64,000 nucleotides of DNA from Candidatus Palauibacter poriticola (GCA_012270965.1 JAAXHJ010000070.1:1-64000), one strand, 5' to 3'; positions 42,913-51,981 are shown, counted from the stretch's first letter. Numbers and translations are program-made. The notes: generated by a model from the sequence alone, not told the origin.

Positions 42913-44481
42913 TTGCGCAAGCTCCGCGTAGGTATCGTGGACCTTGTCTCGAAGGGACCCACGAAGGCCCTGTACGCCAAGGTGATGCACGCGAATCTCG
43001 CGAGCATCATGCCGCAGGTCCTCGGCTCGTGGTGCGAGGAAGCCGGGCACGACGTGAGCCTCGTGTGCTACACCGGTCTCGAGGACCTCGTCGACGACCT
43101 CCCGCGGGATATCGACCTGCTCTTCGTGAGCGCCTTCTCGCAGGGCGCCCAGCTCTCCTACGCGATCAGCGAGCTGTTCCGCCGGCGGGGCGCGGTGACC
43201 TGTATCGGCGGCCCGCACGCCCGCTGCTATCCCCAGGACGCGCGGAAGTACTTCGACTACGTGTTCGGCTTTACCGACCAAGCGGTGCTGAACGAAGTTC
43301 TGGACGAGTGCCTCTCCCACCGTCCGCTCGGCCGCCACGTCACCGCCGAGACGCAGCCGCTCTCCCTGCCCGGGGTGCGCGCCCGCTGGAAGTTCATCGA
43401 GCCGACGCTCCGGAAGGCGCCGCTCTTCAAGATCGTCCCCATGCTCGGCAGCCTCGGGTGCCCGTACACGTGCAGCTTCTGCATCGATTCGGTCATTCCC
43501 TACCAACCGCTCGATTTCGACGAGATGCGGGACGACCTCCGCTTCCTCGCAAACAAGATGAGGAGACCGATCGTCGGTTGGCACGATCCCAACTTCGGCG
43601 TCCGGTTCGACGACGTGCTCGGGGCCATCGAGGCGGCCGTCCCTCCCGGGACGATCGAGTTCATCGCGGAGAGCAGCCTCTCCCTCCTCGCCGAGCCGCG
43701 CCTCAAGCGCCTCGCGAAGGCCGGGTTCCGGGCGCTCCTGCCCGGCGTCGAGTCCTGGTACACGCTGGGGAACAAGTCGAAGTCCCGGAACCGTCACGGG
43801 ATCGAGAAGGTCCGCCAGGTGTCGGACCATTCCAACCTCATCACGAGCTACATCCCCTATCTCCAGACCAACTTCGTGATGGGTCTCGATTGCGACGAGG
43901 GTCCCGAGCCCTTCGAGCTGACGAAGAGGTTCCTCGATGCCTCGCCCGCCGCCTTCCCCGGCTACTCCCTGCTCACGTCGTTCGGGGAAGCGGCCCCGCT
44001 CAACCTCGAATACCAGCAGGAAGGACGGGTGCTCGGCTTCCCGTTCCACTTCCTCAACAACAACCACGCGATGAACCTCAAGCCGAAGAACTACGAGTGG
44101 ATCGAGTTCTACGACCGCGTCATCGACCTCACGCGGTACAGCTTCTCGAAGCGGGCGGTGTGGCGTCGCCTGAGGGCCAACCGCGGCGGTATCCCGAGGC
44201 TCCTGAACGCCGTGCGCGCCCTCTCCTCGGAGGGGAACGGGAGGATCGCGTACTACACGACCGTGCGCGACAAGCTCAGGACGGACAGGAAGTTTCGGGA
44301 CTACTTCGAGGGCGAGACGAAGGCGTTGCCGCAGTTCTACATCGACCGGGTGAAACACGATCTCGGGCCGCTGTGGGAGTTCCTGCCCGAGGGCGCGATC
44401 GAGCACGACCCCTACGCGTACCTCAAGAGCACCGGGGGCACGACGCCGGCGCGGGCCCGGGCCGGGGCGGTCGTCCACTGA
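42913..44481 (+). CDS. B12-binding-type radical SAM protein
   Basis: The 522-residue protein has an N-terminal Rossmann-like domain like that of B12-binding radical SAM enzymes ('IDLLFVSAFSQGAQLSYAIS', 'FRRRGAVTCIGGPHARCYP'). The radical SAM barrel carries the cluster motif 'CPYTCSFC' (Cys183, Cys187, Cys190). 'RPIVGWHDPNFGVRFDDVL', 'FIAESSLSLLAEPRLKRLAK' and 'QTNFVMGLDCDEGPEP' are typical of the barrel. The C-terminal ~130 residues are family-specific. The DxHxxG cobalamin motif is not evident, so cobalamin binding is doubtful. The start is TTG with 'gagagg' 8 bp upstream. The substrate is unknown. Confidence 0.88.
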   Translation: MRKLRVGIVDLVSKGPTKALYAKVMHANLASIMPQVLGSWCEEAGHDVSLVCYTGLEDLVDDLPRDIDLLFVSAFSQGAQLSYAISELFRRRGAVTCIGGPHARCYPQDARKYFDYVFGFTDQAVLNEVLDECLSHRPLGRHVTAETQPLSLPGVRARWKFIEPTLRKAPLFKIVPMLGSLGCPYTCSFCIDSVIPYQPLDFDEMRDDLRFLANKMRRPIVGWHDPNFGVRFDDVLGAIEAAVPPGTIEFIAESSLSLLAEPRLKRLAKAGFRALLPGVESWYTLGNKSKSRNRHGIEKVRQVSDHSNLITSYIPYLQTNFVMGLDCDEGPEPFELTKRFLDASPAAFPGYSLLTSFGEAAPLNLEYQQEGRVLGFPFHFLNNNHAMNLKPKNYEWIEFYDRVIDLTRYSFSKRAVWRRLRANRGGIPRLLNAVRALSSEGNGRIAYYTTVRDKLRTDRKFRDYFEGETKALPQFYIDRVKHDLGPLWEFLPEGAIEHDPYAYLKSTGGTTPARARAGAVVH

Positions 44482-44551
44482 TCGAGGGGCGGACCCGGCA
44501 GCCGGGGACCGGTCCCGGGTCGGAGCCGCCCTCGAAGCCAACCACTTCACC

Positions 44552-44848
44552 ATGTCACGAGCTTTCGTCAACGAGGACGCGACCCACGAACCCGAGCCGC
44601 GCTACATCCTTCCCCCGCGCGAGTCGCCGCGCTTCGAGGCGGCCGCGGCGCGAGTCCTGCTCGAAGGCGCCCACATCGGCAACACGAGGAGCGCCGAGAC
44701 CGCGACCGGCCACGCTTGGGGCGACCTCGCACTCGTCCCGCACATCGAGGATCTGATCCGCGAAGCGGAGGGACTCGGCGACGAACGCATGGCCCGCCTC
44801 GGCCGCCGCTACCTCCAGACTGCGGCCCGCAACGAGCAAAGCCGCTGA
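44552..44848 (+). CDS. Small conserved hypothetical protein
   Basis: This is 98 residues, acidic and soluble. It contains 'RYILPPRESPRFEAAAARVL', 'LEGAHIGNTRSAETATGHAW' and 'PHIEDLIREAEGLGDERMAR'. It has no membrane segment or catalytic motif. It follows the radical SAM gene by 70 bp on the same strand. Third-position G/C is high and the frame is coherent, so it is probably a real gene, but I cannot name the family. Confidence 0.65.
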   Translation: MSRAFVNEDATHEPEPRYILPPRESPRFEAAAARVLLEGAHIGNTRSAETATGHAWGDLALVPHIEDLIREAEGLGDERMARLGRRYLQTAARNEQSR

Positions 44849-45255
44849 GAACGCCGGTAGATGATCGTACGCTGTGGGATCGACCCCCTGAACCGGTGGA
44901 TCTCATGGCCTCCAAGCCTCACGCACCGTACTCCGTACTCCCTCCTCCTCGAAGTCGAGGCGATTCAGGGGAGACCGAGAAAGCGTACCCGAGTCGGCGA
45001 CCACAGCCCATCGCGGCTCAGTCCCTGTCCCTCGAGATGCTTCGGATGGTCTGAAAGGCCCGTATCCAATGAGCGTCGCGGAGTCTTGATGCGGGGTGTG
45101 GGGATGCGCCTGCACGTCCGCCCGTACTCGGCGTATGTTGTCCGGTGATCGCCCACTGCGATGTGGATGTGGTAGCGTGTCCTCTCGACGGTCTCCGGAT
45201 GTCGCCGCGTGCACGGAACGTAGAAAGACACGACGAACGGGGGGAAGGGAACACC
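44849..45255. other. Intergenic stretch without a recognised gene
   Basis: About 400 bp between the small hypothetical gene and the PHP remnant. G/C bias at third positions is lost in every frame, and no tRNA, repeat or promoter of note is visible. It marks the start of the decayed accessory region. Confidence 0.6.
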
Positions 45256-45894
45256 GTGACAGCCAGCAGCAAAGAAAACGCCACGCAGTCCATTCCGGCC
45301 GGTGCCGTCTTCCACCGGTGCGCGCTCCAGGTGAACCCGGTTGCGTACGCGAAGAAGTTTCGCGGCAAGAAGGCCGGTGGGGACGGGCGCGCTCACGCCG
45401 ACGCCATCGTGTCGAAGGCGGTCGAACTTGGCGTGTCCGTTCTGGCCATCACGAATCACAACGAGGTAAGTGGGCTCTCGGATTTTCGGGCTGCGGTCGC
45501 GGGACGAGGAATCACCGTGTTCCCCGGCTTTGAACTCACGTCGTCCGAAGGAATCCACGTGTTATGCATGTACGAATCTAACACGGACAAGAGCCGGTTG
45601 GAGCGTTTCCTCGGCGAGTTCGGAATTCACGAGCCCGGATCTTCGTCGAGCCTGTCCAACCAATCCTTCCAGGAGATCCTGGCGACGGTCCGGCGGCAGG
45701 ATGGAATCACGATCGCCGCGCATGTAACCAGCGATAACGGCTTGTTGAAAGTGTTACAAGGGCAGTCAAGGATCACCCGTGGTGAGAACGGTGGATGGCG
45801 AGGTCTCGAACTTGTCGCCAGAAGACATCCTTCCCCGGGTCGAGGTATACGGTCAGCACGAGATTGCCGAACTCACGCGGAGCCGTACTATATA
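45256..45894 (+). pseudogene. Truncated PHP-domain/SMC-like ATPase gene (TrlF type), interrupted
   Basis: A GTG at 45256 with 'ggaaggga' upstream starts a PHP-type domain: 'AVFHRCALQVNPVAYAKKF', 'HADAIVSKAVELGVSVLAIT', 'NHNEV', 'ITVFPGFELTSSEGIHVLCM' and 'IAAHVTSDNGLLKVLQGQSR'. These match the N-terminal domain of TrlF-like AAA/SMC-type proteins. The frame then breaks near 45770. A later piece of the same kind of protein, 'LSPEDILPRVEVYGQHEIAE', lies in another frame and stops at about 45894, where an IS end begins. So there is an internal deletion plus loss of most of the ATPase. Full-length relatives exceed 900 residues. Confidence 0.75.
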
Positions 45895-45895
45895 G

Positions 45896-46155
45896 TGCCC
45901 CCGATTTCTCTGGACAGTAGTTTAGCAACCCTTCCGGGGTCCAAGAGAGAGGAGGCACTCAATGTCTCGGAGTACGGAAGAGCAGGATTCGGCGAAGAGC
46001 CGCGGGCGGCCGGAAGGCCTGCCGAAGCGGTGGAGCGCGCAGCGGAAGGCCGAGGTGGTGTTGCGGCTGCTGCGGGGCGAGGACATTGGCGAGGTGAGCC
46101 GAGAGATCCGGGTTGCGCCGCCGGAGCTGGAGCGGTGGCGGCGGGTGTTCCTGGA
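45896..46155 (+). mobile_element. Remnant of an insertion sequence (left end and start of an IS3-like orfA)
   Basis: The stretch begins at the broken end of the PHP pseudogene with 'tgcccccgatttctctgg', which looks like an IS terminal repeat. A ribosome site 'gaggaggcactca' follows, with the first ~60 codons of an IS3/IS911-type OrfA: 'RWSAQRKAEVVLRLLRGEDI', 'GEVSREIRVAPPELERWRRV'. The right part of the element and its other end are missing. The family call is by general resemblance of the helix-turn-helix region. Confidence 0.65.
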
Positions 46156-46822
46156 TTTTTCGACGGTAACAGCCGGACGCACGGCACCCACGGTTGATGG
46201 GACACTCCTGTTCGGAAAGAACCCGAAACGAGCCCTTCCCCAGTCGGGAATCCGGGCTCTTTGCCATCCGGGCGAAGAACCCGACTACGCGACTCGTGCC
46301 GACGAGGACCTGAGAGGGCCCTTGGTTCCGCTCCTCAACGAGGGAGGGGCCATCGTGGAAGCCGGCTTGGTTGACCAAGCTTGGGATTTCGTGCGACGCA
46401 ATACGACGCCCTCCGCCCACCTGAGGGGCACGCGGCGCGTTGACTGTTGGGAATATCCGGAGAGCGTGATCCGGGAAGCCGTGGGCAACGCACTCGTTCA
46501 CCGCGACTACAGCATCACCGGCACGGACGTCACGCTCGCCATCTATTCGAACCGCCTTGAAGTCGTGAGCCCGGGTCGCTTGCCCAACACCGTGACCCCC
46601 GATGGGATGAAGTCGGGCATGCGCTATGCGCGCAACCAGAATCTGGTCAACGTCATGCGCGACTACGGATACGTCGACGCACGCGGCATGGGAGTTCGGA
46701 ACCAGATCATTCCAGGGATGCGGGCCCACAACGGAACCGAACCGGAGCTGCTGGAGGAAGAGCATCGCTTCGCGGTGCGGCTGTGGAATACGGGCGAGTC
46801 AAAGCCGGAGGACCATGACTAA
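45962..46822 (+). CDS. Chimeric frame: transposase N-terminus fused to a C-terminal ATP-binding (AlbA_2/HATPase type) domain
   Basis: A 286-residue open frame. Residues 1 to about 63 are the OrfA-like helix-turn-helix of the IS remnant. From about residue 70 the sequence is the C-terminal part of a 'putative DNA-binding/ATP-binding' regulator: 'DGTLLFGKNPKRALPQSGIR', 'DCWEYPESVIREAVGNALVH' (N-box of the HATPase_c_4 fold), 'RDYSITGTDVTLAIYSNRLE', 'VVSPGRLPNTV' and 'VDARGMGVRNQII'. The normal N-terminal AlbA_2 domain is lost. The IS end has supplied a start and ribosome site, so a hybrid DNA-binding/ATP-binding protein could be made; whether it is functional is unknown. Confidence 0.7.
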   Translation: MSRSTEEQDSAKSRGRPEGLPKRWSAQRKAEVVLRLLRGEDIGEVSREIRVAPPELERWRRVFLDFSTVTAGRTAPTVDGTLLFGKNPKRALPQSGIRALCHPGEEPDYATRADEDLRGPLVPLLNEGGAIVEAGLVDQAWDFVRRNTTPSAHLRGTRRVDCWEYPESVIREAVGNALVHRDYSITGTDVTLAIYSNRLEVVSPGRLPNTVTPDGMKSGMRYARNQNLVNVMRDYGYVDARGMGVRNQIIPGMRAHNGTEPELLEEEHRFAVRLWNTGESKPEDHD

Positions 46823-46830
46823 GCCGAAGG

Positions 46831-47184
46831 CTAGTCGAGATGGACGAGGGAGACGTCCATCGCCTCGGCGGCGCGCAGCATCCGGACATCGTAACTTGCA
46901 AGCCGCACCGGGTGCCCACGGCCTCTAAGGAACTCCAAGGCCGCCAAGTGCAGGGCATCGAGGGTCCGAATGGGGACGGGGAACTTCTCGACGGCTCGTG
47001 CGAGCACGGGCGGCGCCAACTCCAGCAATGAGATCCGAGCGATCAACTCGTGCGCGGCCTCCAGTTGCGGCGTCGCCGCCTCCCGGGCATGGAGGCGCGC
47101 CCATATCTCGTATTCCAGCAGGCGGCTCGAGACCAGAGTCTCAGTCCAGAACGAGGTCGGCGGACGGCGGTCTTCGGACAACAA
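46831..47184 (-). CDS. PIN-domain (VapC-like) protein with an unclear start
   Basis: The recognised part reads 'TLVSSRLLEYEIWARLHARE', 'VPIRTLDALHLAALEFLRGR' and 'RLASYDVRMLRAAEAMDVSL', the acidic pocket of a VapC RNase ('TLDALHL', 'SYDVRM'). The first canonical start in frame is the TTG at 47184. But the conserved beginning 'VDVDTSVALAHL', with the first catalytic Asp, is encoded just upstream (47188-47217) with no start codon before it. The upstream gene's stop lies at 47222. Either a rare start is used or the gene has lost its ATG and antitoxin. No antitoxin gene is adjacent. Confidence 0.75.
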   Translation of the reverse strand: MLSEDRRPPTSFWTETLVSSRLLEYEIWARLHAREAATPQLEAAHELIARISLLELAPPVLARAVEKFPVPIRTLDALHLAALEFLRGRGHPVRLASYDVRMLRAAEAMDVSLVHLD

Positions 47185-47221
47185 GTGCGCGAGGGCGACT
47201 GACGTGTCGACGTCTACATCG

Positions 47222-47761
47222 TCAAGGGCGTGGCCGGCCGGACTCGCCGATCCGCTCCAGGCGCGCGGCTTGCCAGACGGTGGCCACCGCGGCCGCGCTG
47301 GCGAGGAGGTGCAGGGCGAGGCCGATCTCCTCGGCGGACTCCAGGGCGCCGGCGCGATCGAGGAGGAGGCGCCAGTCGTGCGGGTGGTCTCCGATCAGAG
47401 GGAGGGCGAGGCGGTTCGCGTCGGCCAGGTATTCCGCCGTGTACATGAGGCTTTCGGCGGACCACAGGGCGCTGACCGCCGCCGGGACGGCCTCGCCCCG
47501 CCGCCACAGCCGGAAGGTGAGATAGGGGGGCACGGCGAGTTGAAGCGCGGGCCCGGCCAGCACGGCGAGCGTTTCTCCGCCGGCCGAGACCCGGGCGAGC
47601 GGCCGGAAGATGAGGTGGCCCGCCTCGTGGATGAGGAGGTTGATTCCGTCCACCCAGTGGTAGCGGTAGAAGAAGACGAGCCACGCCGCGTACACGCACA
47701 TGACGACGAGCCCCACCCGCCGCGGCCCGACCGTCTTCCAGAGCCACGAAAAGATCTTCAC
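47222..47761 (-). CDS. M50-type membrane metallopeptidase-like protein
   Basis: The 179-residue protein has the zinc motif 'HEAGH' at residues 45-49, in 'VDGINLLIHEAGHLIFRPLA'. It lies after a first membrane helix (about 16-32) and is followed by 'ETLAVLAGPALQLAVPPYL'. This is like small site-2-protease-fold proteins. The third zinc ligand (usually Asp in 'NxxPxxxLDGG') is not obvious, so it may be an inactive relative. A second helix runs from 'IGLALHLLASAAAVATVW'. It ends 4 bp before the PIN region and is 104 bp downstream of the VPS10-like gene's stop on the same strand. Confidence 0.8.
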   Translation of the reverse strand: MKIFSWLWKTVGPRRVGLVVMCVYAAWLVFFYRYHWVDGINLLIHEAGHLIFRPLARVSAGGETLAVLAGPALQLAVPPYLTFRLWRRGEAVPAAVSALWSAESLMYTAEYLADANRLALPLIGDHPHDWRLLLDRAGALESAEEIGLALHLLASAAAVATVWQAARLERIGESGRPRP

Positions 47762-47865
47762 GCGGGAAGGCTCCCACTCCGACTATGGCGGCGCACCCGG
47801 AGGCCGGGGCGGAGCCGCGGCCCGCCACCGGTCCGGGCCCGGCCCCCGCGTGCGAAGGCCGGCAC

Positions 47866-50800
47866 CTACCCGTTCGGCGGCCAGGCGGGTAGGGCGCGGC
47901 CCGTCGTCCACGGTACGCCGGCCTCCTCCAGCCGCGCCTCCAGCGCCGGCAGGTCGGTCTCGACCAGTTGCCGCATGCCGGGGTAGAGCGCGGTGAAGGC
48001 GTCGTTCGCGATCCGGTACTGCTCACGGTGCGTTTGCGTCGGGCCGTGCAGGCCGCTCCAGTGGCCGCGCACGACCTGGTTCACGCGGGCCACGATCCCC
48101 GGCATGTCGGGCTCGGCGCGGGAGGCCCGCGTGCGCGAGCCGTTCAGCGTCTCCTGCAGGTCGAGGAGCCGCAGCTCGAGCGCGCGGGCCTCCTGCCGGA
48201 GGGCCGGATCGGCCGCCGGCCAGCGGTCCAAGGCCTGCTTCATGGCCGAGATGCGCGCCATCGCGGCCGCCGCCACACGCTGCGTCCCGGAGACGGCGCG
48301 CAGCAGCTCCCCGGTCTGTCGCTGGAAGGCGAGCACGGCCGCCCGGTCCTGGGGCGGGATCGCCGAGCCCCCTATGGGCGCGATCTCGAACGGCACCGGC
48401 CCGGCCAGCTCGGTCACCTCGCCGTCCACGCGCTGCGAGAGCGACACCGTATAGCTCCCCGGGAGCGCCATGGGCCCGTTGCCGCCGCCGCCCCCGAATC
48501 CGCCGAAGCCGCCCCCGCCACCACCGCCGCCGACCACCGGGTTGTAGCCCGGGTACCGGTAGTTCCAGGTTGCCCGGCGCATGCCCCGCGAGGTGGATCC
48601 GTTCACCGTGTTCACGATGTTCCCGTCCGCATCCCGGATCGTGAGAAACACCCGCGGATCCTCCTCCCGGTCCTCCGCCTCGAGTTCCTCCCACGTCGGG
48701 TACGGCGTATCCTCCCCCCGCCGCTGCAGCCGCCGCTCCTCGGCCCGCCGCGCCGCCTCGCGCGTGCGCAGCGTCTCGGCCACGTAGTAGGTGAACGTGA
48801 CCCCGAACGACGGATTGTCCGCCGTGTAGAAGTCCGACCCGCTCGTCCCCCCGGGGCTCCAGCGCAGGAACATCTCCCCGTCTTTCACCTCGAAGATGTG
48901 CCCCTCCAAGGCGAGAATCTCGTCCGAACGCGCCGCCAGCTCACGCAGCGGCGTGTAGTCGTCGACCACGTAGAAGCTGCGCCCGAACGTCGCCGCGACG
49001 AGATCACCCTCCCGCTTCTGGATCTCCAGCTCCCGCACCGGGATCGTCGGCAGTCCGGTCCCGATTTCGAGCCACGACTCGCCCCCGTTCACCGACGTGA
49101 AGGCCGAGAATTCCGTCCCCAGGAAGAGGAGATCCGGCTCCACGTGGTCCTGCACGATCGAGAACGCGGGCCCGTTCTCCGGCAGATCCCCCGAAATCGA
49201 GCTCCACGTCCCGCCCCGGTCCGTCGACTTCAGCACGTAGGGCCGGAAGTCGCCCCGCTTGAAGTTGTTGATGACGGCGAACACGGTGTTCGGGTCGTGC
49301 AGCGACGCCTCCACGTCGTGTACGAAGCTCGTGTCCGGCACCCCCGGGAAGCTCTCCACCGCGCGCCAGGTCGCGCCCCCGTCCTCCGTCACCTGCACGA
49401 GCCCGTCGTCCGTGCCCACGTAGATGAGCCCCTCCACGAACGGGGACTCGGAAATCGACACGATGTGCCCGTACACCGAGGTCGAGCGGTTCTTGCCCAC
49501 CGCGTCCACGCTCCACACCCGGCCCATCACCTCGAGCTGGTTGCGGTCGAGGTTCCGCGTGAGGTCGCCCGAGATCGGCCGCCAAGTCGAGGCCTGGTCG
49601 TCCGACTGGAAGAGGATCTGGGCCCCGTAGTAGAGACGGTGGTTGTCGTGCGGAGACATGTGGAGTCCCGCGTCCCAGTACCAGCGGAGCGGGGGACCGT
49701 CCGCATCCTCCTGCGGCTGGATGTCGAGCCGTTCCCTCGAGACGCGGTCGAAGCGCGACAGCACGCCGTTCTGCAGCTGCGAGTAGATGATGTCCGGATT
49801 CTCGGGGTCGATGACGGGGTCGAAGCCGTCGCCCCCCAGCGTCACGTACCAGTCCGAGTTCCGGATCCCCGCGTTGTCGGCCGTCTGCGAGGGGCCGCCG
49901 AGCGTGTTGTTGTCCTGCGTTCCCCCGTACACGTAGTAGAACGGCTCGTCGTTCGAGGTCGCGACCTTGTAGAACTGGGTGAGCGGCAGGTTGCTGAAGA
50001 AGTTCCAGCTCTCCCCGAAGTCCCACGTCTCGTACAGCCCCCCGTCGTTGCCGAGGATGATGTGCTCCGGGTCGTCCGGGTCGAACGCGATCGCGTGGTG
50101 GTCGACGTGGACGCCCTGCGTGGGGAGCCGCCCCCACGTCTCCCCGCCGTCGTCCGACATCTGCACGAAGGTGTCGAGCGAGTAGATGCGGTCGAAGCGG
50201 TGCGGGTCCGCGTACAGCTCGTGGTAGTACATGGCCGCGCCCGACTGGTAGCTGGAGGTCCGCGACCAGTTCTCCCCCATGTTCTCCGAGCGGAAGGTGC
50301 CGCCGGCGTCGCCGCCCGCCTCCACGATCGCGTACAGAACGTCCGGGTTCTGGGGCGAGATCGCGAACCCAATGCGGCCCTTGTCTCCCGAGGGGAGGCC
50401 GCGGTTGATCTCGCGCCACGTGTTCCCGCCGTCCGTCGACTTGTGGATTCCCGAGCCCGGCCCGCCGTCGATCATCGTCCACTGGTGGCGCCGCCGCTGC
50501 CACGAGGTCGCGTACATCACGTCCGGGTTTCGCGGGTCGAAGTAGACCTCGTTCACCCCCGTGTGCTCGTCGATCTCGAGCACGAGTTCCCAGCTCTCGC
50601 CGCCGTCCAGCGTCCGGTACAGCCCGCGCTCGCCGCCCGCGTTCCACAGCGGCCCCTGCGCCGCCACGAAGACGACGTCGGAATCGTCCGGATGTACTTG
50701 GATCTTCCCGATGTGCTCGGAGGTCTCGAGTCCCACGTTGCGGAACGAGCGCCCGCCGTCGATCGACTTGTACACGCCGTCCCCGTACCCGACCGAGCGC

Positions 50801-51252
50801 TGCCCGTTGTTCTCCCCCGTCCCCACCCAGAGCGTGAGATGGTCGTTGGGGTCGAGCGCGATGGCCCCGATGGAATAGGACCCGTAGCTGTCAAAGATCG
50901 GCGTCCACGTCGTCCCCGCGTTCGTCGTCTTCCACACGTTCCCGGAGGAGGCCGCCACGTACCACACGCTCCGGTCCGTGGGATCAACCGCGATGTCCGC
51001 GATCCGCCCGGAGGCCGAGGCGGGCCCGATGCTCCGCCACCGGATGCCGGAGATGAACCCCGCGTTCAGTTCGGGCGGGCCGTCCTCGTCGCCCTCGCCT
51101 ACCTGGGCGGCGAGCGCCCCTGGACCGCCCGGCAGACCGGGACCGCCGAGAGCGCCGAGGGTCGCCATCCCCGCGAGGAGGAGGGCGGGGAAGCGGAAGA
51201 TGACGCCGCGGCGGGCGCCCGGGTTCGCGTGGAACCGTTCAGAATCGATCAT
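47866..51252 (-). CDS. Secreted sortilin/VPS10-type beta-propeller protein
   Basis: From the ATG at 51252 the 1128-residue protein has a signal peptide ('ALLLAGMATLGALGGPG' to 'ALAAQ'). It then shows many Asp-box repeats typical of sialidase/VPS10-like propellers: 'STDGGNTWREINRGL', 'SDDGGETWGRLP', 'TEDGGATWRAVESFPG', 'SVNGGESWLEIGTGLP'. The two propeller halves are followed by a Gly-rich stretch ('VVGGGGGGGGFGGFGGGG') and a C-terminal helical region. Proteins of this size and kind are common in Gemmatimonadota and Bacteroidota; annotation as glycosyl hydrolase is conventional, and catalytic residues are not evident. 'aaggtg' lies 5 bp before the ATG. The frame stays open upstream to 51750. 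Confidence 0.9.
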   Translation of the reverse strand: MIDSERFHANPGARRGVIFRFPALLLAGMATLGALGGPGLPGGPGALAAQVGEGDEDGPPELNAGFISGIRWRSIGPASASGRIADIAVDPTDRSVWYVAASSGNVWKTTNAGTTWTPIFDSYGSYSIGAIALDPNDHLTLWVGTGENNGQRSVGYGDGVYKSIDGGRSFRNVGLETSEHIGKIQVHPDDSDVVFVAAQGPLWNAGGERGLYRTLDGGESWELVLEIDEHTGVNEVYFDPRNPDVMYATSWQRRRHQWTMIDGGPGSGIHKSTDGGNTWREINRGLPSGDKGRIGFAISPQNPDVLYAIVEAGGDAGGTFRSENMGENWSRTSSYQSGAAMYYHELYADPHRFDRIYSLDTFVQMSDDGGETWGRLPTQGVHVDHHAIAFDPDDPEHIILGNDGGLYETWDFGESWNFFSNLPLTQFYKVATSNDEPFYYVYGGTQDNNTLGGPSQTADNAGIRNSDWYVTLGGDGFDPVIDPENPDIIYSQLQNGVLSRFDRVSRERLDIQPQEDADGPPLRWYWDAGLHMSPHDNHRLYYGAQILFQSDDQASTWRPISGDLTRNLDRNQLEVMGRVWSVDAVGKNRSTSVYGHIVSISESPFVEGLIYVGTDDGLVQVTEDGGATWRAVESFPGVPDTSFVHDVEASLHDPNTVFAVINNFKRGDFRPYVLKSTDRGGTWSSISGDLPENGPAFSIVQDHVEPDLLFLGTEFSAFTSVNGGESWLEIGTGLPTIPVRELEIQKREGDLVAATFGRSFYVVDDYTPLRELAARSDEILALEGHIFEVKDGEMFLRWSPGGTSGSDFYTADNPSFGVTFTYYVAETLRTREAARRAEERRLQRRGEDTPYPTWEELEAEDREEDPRVFLTIRDADGNIVNTVNGSTSRGMRRATWNYRYPGYNPVVGGGGGGGGFGGFGGGGGNGPMALPGSYTVSLSQRVDGEVTELAGPVPFEIAPIGGSAIPPQDRAAVLAFQRQTGELLRAVSGTQRVAAAAMARISAMKQALDRWPAADPALRQEARALELRLLDLQETLNGSRTRASRAEPDMPGIVARVNQVVRGHWSGLHGPTQTHREQYRIANDAFTALYPGMRQLVETDLPALEARLEEAGVPWTTGRALPAWPPNG

Positions 51253-51387
51253 GATCGCACCTTGTGAGCGTTGGCCGTGGCGTTGAACCCTCGCCGCCGG
51301 GAGATTCGCGGCTTGGGAAAGTCGGTCGGGGGGCGGGAGGCGGGCAACCCACTCGGAATCGGTCCCGATCGCACGTTGCGAGAGTCG
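51242..51387. repeat. Imperfect 33-bp direct repeat around the start of the VPS10-type gene
   Basis: 'gaatcgatcatgatcgcacc' (51242-51274 region) and 'gaatcggtcccgatcgcac' (51355-51387 region) match at about 26 of 33 positions, 113 bp apart. On the minus strand they encode SQGAIMIDSERF (containing the start Met) and SQRAIGTDSEW. The second copy suggests duplication of the gene's 5' end. Confidence 0.55.
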
Positions 51388-51981
51388 GCTCCCGTATTCT
51401 TGGTCGCCTCGACCCGCCCATGAGGCTTCGAGCCGTCGGGAGCCCGCGGCGTCGCTGCGGCCGCCGAGACGCCGCTCCAGCTTCTCGAATTCACGCCGGA
51501 TCTCGTGGCGAAGTTCGTACCGCCAGGTCTTGGACTTGGCGCTGGAGTCTTGGCATCTCTCGTCGATCCTCGCCTCGAATTCCCGATGCCTGCGCTTACG
51601 GTCGCGAAGCTTCCCGTCGCGCGAGATGGACCCCACGGTGTAGTCCGCGTTGCTGGAGTTCGTCGAGCGCCGCCCCTGGCCACGCACCGTCCACACGATC
51701 GCCGCTCCGCTGACGGAAACGGCGATCCCGACCCACTCGGACAGGTCCACACCCTCCCCTTACATCGTCATGCCGTGGGCCCGTCCCGCGACATCGCCCC
51801 GGGGTGCCCCCAGCCCCGCGAACGAAACTCCAACGCGCGTCCCCGCCGCGACGGCACCAAGCGTCAACGAGGCGGTCCCGGAGTGCCGTCCGCGCATGGC
51901 GGCCTCGCGTTCTCACGGCTATCGTTTCGCCGTCATCCCCGGTAATCCGAGTCGCGAAGGAAGCGAGGTGGTACGCACTTC
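51253..51981. other. Gene-poor stretch with an open minus-strand frame
   Basis: The minus-strand frame from about 51750 to 51252 is open and in frame with the VPS10 gene. It begins 'MDLSEWVGIAVSVSGAAIVW', a possible membrane helix, followed by a charged helical stretch ('HEIRREFEKLERRLGG'). It could be a small tail-anchored protein whose stop was lost, or an unused extension. 51751-51981 shows no coding signal apart from the approach to the DUF433 gene. Confidence 0.4.

Noticed and set aside
44849-45255. A tRNA gene or attachment site at the edge of the decayed region
   Set aside because: I looked for T-arm and anticodon-arm patterns in both strands of this gap and found none.
47968-51267. 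1099-codon plus-strand open frame
   Set aside because: It is antisense to the VPS10-type gene, is Arg/Val/Leu/His-rich, has no domain and no sensible start.
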